Source: Zoogloea sp.
GTDB taxonomy: Bacteria > Pseudomonadota > Gammaproteobacteria > Burkholderiales > Rhodocyclaceae
Assembly: GCA_023150095.1 (NCBI GenBank)
Contig: JAKLLO010000052.1
Location: 1 to 47,323 of the forward strand
Reading direction: 5' to 3'
DNA: 47,323 nt
The notes beneath the pieces were generated by a model that saw only the letters and a program-made list of their open reading frames with translations, made no database searches and had not been told where the DNA came from. The number at the start of each line of letters is the position of its first letter. The stretch's first letter is position 1. The translations under genes and the position numbers were made by a program. Below are positions 43,043 to 47,323 of the stretch, piece after piece.

Positions 43043-43660
43043 TCAGTCAGGGCGCCCGGCGACTGGAAACGGCCAGCGCATCGACGCCTCGTCGTCGGCC
43101 TCGAGCGCCCCTTCGGGCTCAATCCGGGCAACGAGATCCGAACGCCCCAGCGCGGCCAGTTCACGGCGCAGACGCCCCCACGAAAACCACGGCCCGGGGT
43201 CCGTCTTGCGGCCCGGCGCGATGTCGGAATGGCCGGTCACGCCCTCCACCGGAAAGCGCCCGCACAGGTCGGCCAGCAGGCTTGCAAGCACCGTGTACTG
43301 CACCGGCTCGAAGGGCAGCGTGTCGCAACCTTCCAGCTCGATGCCCACCGAGAAATCGTTGCAGCGCTCCCGCCCCCGCCAGCTCGACATGCCGGCATGC
43401 CAGGCGCGCACTTCGGGCGGCACGAACTCGATCAGCTCGCCGGTGCGGCGGATGAAGTAATGGGCCGACACCCGCAGGTGATGGATGCCCGCGTAGTACG
43501 GGTCCGCAGCGGGGTCGAGACGGTTGGTGAACAACTCCTCGACCCCGCTGCCGCCAAAGCGGTCGGGCGGCAGGCTGATGGCGTGAATGACGACCAGCGA
43601 GACAGCCTCGCCGGGCGCCCGGGTGTCGTGGTTGGGGGATGCGATCTTGCGTGGCGTCAT
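43043..43660 (-). CDS. ampD: 1,6-anhydro-N-acetylmuramyl-L-alanine amidase AmpD
   Basis: 205 residues from ATG 43660, whose ATGA overlaps the stop of the upstream gene. Zinc ligands are His26 (VVIHAISLPP), His144 and Asp154 (GHSDIAPGRKTDPGP), with Lys152 and Glu108 at the catalytic places; spacings match the Citrobacter enzyme. SSWRGRERCNDFSVGIELEG is typical. It removes the peptide from anhydro-muropeptides in the cytoplasm during wall recycling, and in enteric bacteria its loss raises AmpC beta-lactamase. The lytic transglycosylase nearby makes its precursors. Coupled to the phosphoethanolamine transferase-like gene. Confidence 0.95.
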   Translation of the reverse strand: MTPRKIASPNHDTRAPGEAVSLVVIHAISLPPDRFGGSGVEELFTNRLDPAADPYYAGIHHLRVSAHYFIRRTGELIEFVPPEVRAWHAGMSSWRGRERCNDFSVGIELEGCDTLPFEPVQYTVLASLLADLCGRFPVEGVTGHSDIAPGRKTDPGPWFSWGRLRRELAALGRSDLVARIEPEGALEADDEASMRWPFPVAGRPD

Positions 43661-45273
43661 GGGGCCGGGCTCCCGTCCCTGGAAAAGCCCGTGAGCTTGC
43701 CACCATCGAGCACGTAGCGCACGCTCTGCGCGCGGATCGGACCGGCCAGGGATTCGGGCAGCGCGACGCCGGGCACCCGCACGCCGGCAAGATCCAGCAG
43801 GGTGGCGCCGACCATCTCCTGCCCGATGTAGTGCTCGCGGTTGGCGGTGAGCGTCTGCCACTGCCCGGGGCTGCGCAGCCGGTCGGCCCAGAAGAGCGTC
43901 GCGGGCTGGGTGTCGAAGTGGGTCACGCTGCCGCAGTGCTGGTAGCGCATCCGGGCGTCGTCGTAGAGGTTCTCGCCGTGGTCGGAGGCGTAGGCGAGCA
44001 CCACCTCGCCCTCCTGGCCACGGAGGGTTTCGATGACCCGCGAGAGGATCCAGTCGGTGTAGCGCAGGCTGTTGTCGTAACGGGCGGAGCGTTCGCTCTC
44101 CGGTGTGCCGTCGCCACGGTAAAGGGCAAAATCGGCCGGATAGCGCTGTTCGTACTCGAAATGGCTGCCGATGAGCTGCAGCACGATGAACTTGCGGGCC
44201 TTGGGCAACAGCAACAGACGCCGGAGCTCGGGCAGCAGGGCGTCGTCGCGCAGGGGCGAATCCGGGTTGAGATAGCGCAGGTTACGGGCGTGGTCGGCGC
44301 GGATGCCGATCGATTCGGCGAGCACCGGCTCGTGCATCGACACGAAGGCGGTAAAGAAGCCGGCTGCACCGAAGTAATCGAAGAGGGTCGGCACCGCCTC
44401 GTCGGGCCGGCGACGGGCGATACCAGCGGCATCGGCCATCGTCAGCAAGGCCGGCACCGCATGGAGGGTGCAGTCGGATACCGAGCGCACGTGGGGAAAG
44501 CTCACCACGCCCGGCAACCTGCCCAGGATGGGCGTCGTATCCCGCGCGTAGCCGTTGAGGCCGAGGCGATCCGCCCGGGCCGATTCGCCGATCACCAGCA
44601 CGTAGGTCTGGGCAAGATCGCGGCGCCCGGCATCGACGGTCACGCTCACTGGCTCGAGCGCGGCCGCCATCGGCTGGGGCGCGGCCAGCAGCGCTACAGG
44701 CTGGATCAGGGAGATCGGATAGGTGCGCAGCACGAGTTCTGGCGTCGCCCACGGCGTCAAGGACAGCTGGCGCGTCAGGAAGCTGTCGTGGACGAGCCCC
44801 GACGCCAGATACACCAGCCCGGCGAGCAACCCCGCCTGGCGCCACTGACGACTCACCCGCCACGGGCGACGCACTTTCAGCGCCACCAGTACCAGCACTT
44901 CAAGGACGAGCACTGCCCAGCTCGTCCACTGCCCGGCCACGTCATGCAGGAATTCGACCGCGCTACGCGCGTCGCTCATGCGCAGGGTGAGCATCAGCTC
45001 GTCGCCTGGCACCACGCCAAAACGCAGCCCGTACCACGCCACCGGTGGCGCGAGCAGCAGGCACAGCGCGGCCAGCGCACGACCGAGCCAGCGCAGCCAC
45101 GGCAGGCTGGCGGCAATCAACACCAGCGCCAGCAGCACGCCCACGGACGCAACCCGGTGGGCCCAGGTCTGGGGCAACACCAGCACGGGTAGCAGCAACA
45201 CGCCGAGCAGAAACATGTCTGCCCGGCACATATGGGGAGATGAATCCTGGAATTCCGAGTCTCTGGCAGCCAC
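43657..45273 (-). CDS. Phosphoethanolamine transferase-like membrane sulfatase-fold protein
   Basis: 538 residues. GTG 45273 is chosen since GGAG lies eight bases before it. About five membrane helices occupy residues 20-200, then a periplasmic alkaline phosphatase-fold domain. Metal and active-site motifs: YVLVIGESARADRLGLNGY with Ser231 where EptA-type enzymes have Thr, SHFEYEQRYP, and YASDHGENLYDD with Asp431 and His432. Members transfer phosphoethanolamine to lipid A, core sugars or glucans; EptA gives polymyxin resistance. The Ser nucleophile is a departure from EptA. Substrate unclear. It overlaps ampD by 4 bases. Confidence 0.85.
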   Translation of the reverse strand: MAARDSEFQDSSPHMCRADMFLLGVLLLPVLVLPQTWAHRVASVGVLLALVLIAASLPWLRWLGRALAALCLLLAPPVAWYGLRFGVVPGDELMLTLRMSDARSAVEFLHDVAGQWTSWAVLVLEVLVLVALKVRRPWRVSRQWRQAGLLAGLVYLASGLVHDSFLTRQLSLTPWATPELVLRTYPISLIQPVALLAAPQPMAAALEPVSVTVDAGRRDLAQTYVLVIGESARADRLGLNGYARDTTPILGRLPGVVSFPHVRSVSDCTLHAVPALLTMADAAGIARRRPDEAVPTLFDYFGAAGFFTAFVSMHEPVLAESIGIRADHARNLRYLNPDSPLRDDALLPELRRLLLLPKARKFIVLQLIGSHFEYEQRYPADFALYRGDGTPESERSARYDNSLRYTDWILSRVIETLRGQEGEVVLAYASDHGENLYDDARMRYQHCGSVTHFDTQPATLFWADRLRSPGQWQTLTANREHYIGQEMVGATLLDLAGVRVPGVALPESLAGPIRAQSVRYVLDGGKLTGFSRDGSPAP

Positions 45274-45356
45274 GGGGGTTTCTCCGGATCAGGGGCATTG
45301 GCTAAAGCCTGCACCTGAAAAGTCAATGAGAAGCCAGAAAGACCGACGCAACCCAC

Positions 45357-45396
45357 TGAAAAAACAAAGCCCGGAATGCTTCCGCATTCCGGGCTT
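45357..45396 (-). terminator. Rho-independent terminator of pilA
   Basis: A perfect 13-bp stem AAGCCCGGAATGC/GCATTCCGGGCTT with a 4-base loop, followed on the minus strand by TGTTTTTTC. It lies 46 bases after the pilin stop and stops transcription before the transferase gene. Confidence 0.93.
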
Positions 45397-45442
45397 GCCA
45401 CGCCTGACCACCGCAAGCGACGGTCAGATGTATTCAGGACAA

Positions 45443-45871
45443 TCAGCAGATTGCCGGGGAAATGGTGGAGCAAGACCCACCCTTGACCCACAAAATCTTG
45501 GTGGTGTCGGTTTTCGAATCCGGAGTGTAAGTCACAACTTCACCGTTGAGACCATCAGTAGTCGTCGCGATGGCAGTAATCACACCCTTGGCAACATCAA
45601 CGGAAGCCACGTGACCCGTGGAGGCGGTTTTCGCCGGGATAGACCAACCATCACCACTGGTGTTGGCGTTACAGTTGGTCGGATCATTATTGTTGTTCTG
45701 GATGCACAGCTCGACAGCGCTCTTGAAGGCACCGGTGGCGGAGATCACTTCAGTGAAACGGGCCTTGCGCTGGAACTGCTGGTACTGGGGAACAGCGATC
45801 GCAGCCAGGATGCCGATGATGGCCACGACGATCATGAGTTCGATAAGAGTGAAACCGCCTTGCTTTTTCAT
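45443..45871 (-). CDS. pilA: Type IV major pilin
   Basis: 142 residues. Leader MKKQGG is cut before Phe by PilD; the mature start [20 protein letters not shown] with Glu5 is the classic type IVa pilin helix. The globular head is short, with Asn/Thr-rich loops ([14 protein letters not shown]) and a C-terminal Cys pair ([12 protein letters not shown]) forming the D-region. GGAG lies nine bases before the start. It is a monocistronic unit: a sigma54 promoter upstream and a strong terminator downstream. The region has lower GC than its neighbours, as usual for pilins, which diversify quickly. Twitching, adhesion and DNA uptake are the family roles. Confidence 0.96.
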   Translation of the reverse strand: MKKQGGFTLIELMIVVAIIGILAAIAVPQYQQFQRKARFTEVISATGAFKSAVELCIQNNNNDPTNCNANTSGDGWSIPAKTASTGHVASVDVAKGVITAIATTTDGLNGEVVTYTPDSKTDTTKILWVKGGSCSTISPAIC

Positions 45872-45935
45872 GTGCGTATCTCCAAGAGATTATAGGTATT
45901 TCGAAGCGGGCCAGAGACCCGACTGCACTCCTATA

Positions 45936-45952
45936 GGCAAGGCCCGTGCCAA
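45936..45952 (-). promoter_or_regulatory. Sigma54 (RpoN) promoter of pilA
   Basis: On the minus strand TTGGCAC-GGGCC-TTGCC: -24 box at 45952-45946 and -12 box at 45940-45936, with the required GG and GC positions and N5 spacing. It lies 65 bases before the pilin start. PilR with RpoN controls pilA in Pseudomonas; the same is likely here. Confidence 0.88.
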
Positions 45953-46049
45953 AAAAAGATGGACCCAACCGATTCCATATAAATCAAGGACGTGATGACC
46001 ACATCGCGCTCCCCATCCGCCCCACCGGCCAGAACAGACAGCGCCGATA

Positions 46050-46066
46050 GTGACAATTCTCGTCAC
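46050..46066. promoter_or_regulatory. Possible operator upstream of the ferredoxin-NADP reductase gene
   Basis: GTGAC-AATTCTC-GTCAC, an inverted repeat 116 bases before the fpr start. It fits the general T-N11-A form of LysR-type binding sites (for example FinR at fpr in pseudomonads), but this is only a resemblance. Confidence 0.3.
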
Positions 46067-46181
46067 CCTGCTGCCGCAATGCGTCAGTCATGGCGACCGC
46101 CACCCCGTTTTCGCCGGAACGATTCGGCGCCGCAGGCGGTCTTTTGATGGAGGACCGCGCTTTCCCTCCACGGAGCCCCCC

Positions 46182-46967
46182 ATGGACGACCTTGCCGACA
46201 CGAGCAGCCGCAGCACCACCGCCACCATCCTGTGGATGCACCGCTGGAGCCCCAGGCTGCTGTCGTTCCGCCTGACCCGCGAGCCGGGCTTCCGCTTCGT
46301 GCCGGGGCAGTTTGCGCGGCTCGGCCTATATAAGGAGAACGGTGCGCCGGTGTGGCGGGCGTATTCGATGACCTCCGCCACCTGGGACGAACACCTGGAG
46401 TTCTACTCCATCGTGGTGCCCGATGGCGCCTTCACCTCGCAACTCGAAAAGCTGGGCGTGGGCGACACGCTGATGATCGAGCGGGCGGCCAACGGCTTCT
46501 TCACCACCAACCGCTTCGCGGACGGGCGCGACCTGTGGATGCTCGGCACCGGCACCGGGCTCGCGCCCTATCTCTCCATCCTGCAGGACGAGACCACCTG
46601 GCAGCGCTTCGAGCGGCTGATCCTCGTCCACTGCGCCCGCGTCGCCGAAGACCTGGCCTACCAGGCCGAGATCGCCGAGCTGCGCCAGCACCCACTTTGG
46701 GCGGAGCACGGCCACAAGCTCGTGTATCAACCGGTCGTCACCCGCGAGATGGCGCCCGGCGCCCTCCACGCGCGCATTCCGGAGCTCATCCGCGGCGGCG
46801 GGCTCGAAGCCGCCCTCAACCTGCCTTTCACCGACGCCGATTCCCGCTTCATGATCTGCGGCAGCCCCGACATGGTGCGCGACACTCACAAGGCGCTGAT
46901 GGAACGAGGTTTCCGTCTCAGCCGGCTGGCAGCCCCCGGTCACATCGCGGTGGAAAACGCCTGGTGA
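46182..46967 (+). CDS. fpr: Ferredoxin-NADP+ reductase
   Basis: 261 residues from ATG 46182, six bases after CGGAG. FAD domain: FVPGQFARLGL and RAYSMTSATWDE (RxYS, Arg59 to Ser62). NADP domain: GTGTGLAPYLSIL, then LVHCARVAEDLAY, FMICGSPDMVRD and the end HIAVENAW with a terminal Trp. Length and order match the bacterial subclass I Fpr (E. coli, Azotobacter, Pseudomonas). It passes electrons between NADPH and ferredoxin or flavodoxin, serving oxidative stress defence and Fe-S or haem chemistry. Single gene, divergent from pilA with 310 bases between. Confidence 0.93.
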   Translation: MDDLADTSSRSTTATILWMHRWSPRLLSFRLTREPGFRFVPGQFARLGLYKENGAPVWRAYSMTSATWDEHLEFYSIVVPDGAFTSQLEKLGVGDTLMIERAANGFFTTNRFADGRDLWMLGTGTGLAPYLSILQDETTWQRFERLILVHCARVAEDLAYQAEIAELRQHPLWAEHGHKLVYQPVVTREMAPGALHARIPELIRGGGLEAALNLPFTDADSRFMICGSPDMVRDTHKALMERGFRLSRLAAPGHIAVENAW

Positions 46968-47000
46968 ACGCCCATTTTCGGGAGCATCGCACCACGATCT

Positions 47001-47047
47001 CGCCTGTTTTTGGTGCAGTCAAAATGTCGATGCACGATTAAAGTGCA
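47001..47047 (+). promoter_or_regulatory. NtrC enhancer sites upstream of the ammonium transporter gene
   Basis: TGCAC-GATTAAA-GTGCA at 47031-47047 is a perfect 5-7-5 palindrome fitting the NtrC pattern TGCAC-N7-GTGCA. A weaker site (CGCCTGTTTTTGGTGCA, 47001-47017) lies exactly 30 bases upstream, about three helical turns. Both are at the normal distance above the sigma54 promoter. Confidence 0.8.
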
Positions 47048-47110
47048 GCAAGGCGATGCAAGCTTCGTGTCAAGCTGATGAATTGATTGAACTTTCTTGA
47101 AAAGCAAAGC

Positions 47111-47126
47111 TGGCACAGCACCTGCT
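47111..47126 (+). promoter_or_regulatory. Sigma54 promoter of the ammonium transporter gene
   Basis: TGGCAC at 47111-47116, five bases, CTGCT at 47122-47126: -24/-12 elements of an RpoN promoter with correct spacing. With the NtrC sites this indicates induction under nitrogen limitation. Confidence 0.82.
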
Positions 47127-47156
47127 TGGTGCTTCGCTTCGATTTTGGAGCCCAAA

Positions 47157-47323
47157 ATGGAGCAATCAAGCAACGCCAGTAATGTTCTCTTCGTGCTGCT
47201 CGGCGCCATCATGGTGCTTGCGATGCACGCAGGTTTCGCTTTCCTCGAGGTCGGCACCGTCCGCAAGAAGAATCAGGTCAACGCACTGGTCAAGATCCTG
47301 ACCGATTTCTGCGTGTCGGCCAT
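47157..47323 (+). CDS. amt: Ammonium transporter (Amt family), N-terminal part
   Basis: Starts at ATG 47157 (GGAG six bases before) and runs off the window after about 55 codons. NVLFVLLGAIMVLAMHAGFAFLEVGTVRKKNQVNALVKILTDFCVSA is the first two helices of Amt/MEP/Rh channels, with the usual GFAFLE(V/A)G and KNxVN motifs. No signal extension is present. It should conduct ammonium across the inner membrane and is probably gated by a GlnK-type PII protein, whose gene may lie outside the window. Control is by the NtrC/sigma54 elements just upstream. Confidence 0.92.
   Translation, partial: MEQSSNASNVLFVLLGAIMVLAMHAGFAFLEVGTVRKKNQVNALVKILTDFCVSA

Noticed and set aside
42797..43717. Open frame spanning the transglycosylase-ampD gap on the plus strand
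   Set aside because: It runs antisense to ampD and through the promoter and terminator; composition is not protein-like.
45889..45894. Perfect TATAAT on the minus strand before pilA
   Set aside because: It would start RNA within the ribosome site, and has no -35 element; the sigma54 promoter upstream explains the gene.

Overview
This is a high-GC proteobacterial chromosome segment with dense coding on both strands. I see no tRNA, rRNA, CRISPR, phage or insertion-sequence transposase genes. NnrS, an MdtABC-type RND operon, a sigma54-type pilA promoter, an NtrC/sigma54-type ammonium transporter promoter and REP-type repeats together suggest a betaproteobacterium of the Azoarcus/Thauera/Zoogloeaceae kind. 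That placement is inference, since no marker gene is present.

Layout. Bases 1-8.1 kb: the 3' end of a LysR regulator, a DUF6306-like/FmdE-like gene pair, a large secreted patatin-like lipase, NnrS, a secreted Arg/Asp-rich protein, and a sensor diguanylate cyclase with a periplasmic NMT1/SsuA-type domain. 8.2-15.2 kb is an iron/metallophore block: a YncD/PqqU-like TonB receptor, a Fiu/PiuA-like receptor behind a clear Fur-box promoter, PiuC, an FMN alpha-hydroxyacid oxidase and a stand-alone TonB C-terminal domain protein. 15.2-18.6 kb is an unusual three-gene operon behind a structured leader: an acyl-CoA dehydrogenase-fold protein without the catalytic Glu, a PhnD-like binding protein without a signal peptide, and a TusA-like/diiron ferritin-like fusion. 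18.7-22.9 kb: chemoreceptor, TauE/SafE permease and a small patatin.

22.9-32.9 kb is an mdtABC-outer membrane factor operon on the minus strand. Six identical 22-base REP units sit in it, as two 88-bp REPINs and one 705-bp composite of inverted modules whose hairpin arms show compensatory base changes. One REPIN lies inside the signal-peptide region of the outer membrane lipoprotein. 33.0-36.9 kb is a compact four-gene minus-strand operon: an M6 metalloprotease with a repetitive Lys/Glu/Asp-rich tail and no signal peptide, a degenerate ATP-grasp-like protein, a RimK-like ATP-grasp ligase and a small protein. It reads as a candidate protein- or peptide-modifying system.

37.1-47.3 kb: a NERD membrane protein, a small periplasmic protein, a 2H phosphoesterase, a thioredoxin-like/CcdA-like pair, an aminotransferase, a lytic transglycosylase behind a long hairpin-rich leader, ampD, a phosphoethanolamine transferase-like protein, pilA, a ferredoxin-NADP reductase and the start of an ammonium transporter gene. 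The strongest candidates for undescribed biology are the M6/ATP-grasp operon, the ACAD/PhnD/TusA-ferritin operon with its leader, and the REP composite in the RND operon.
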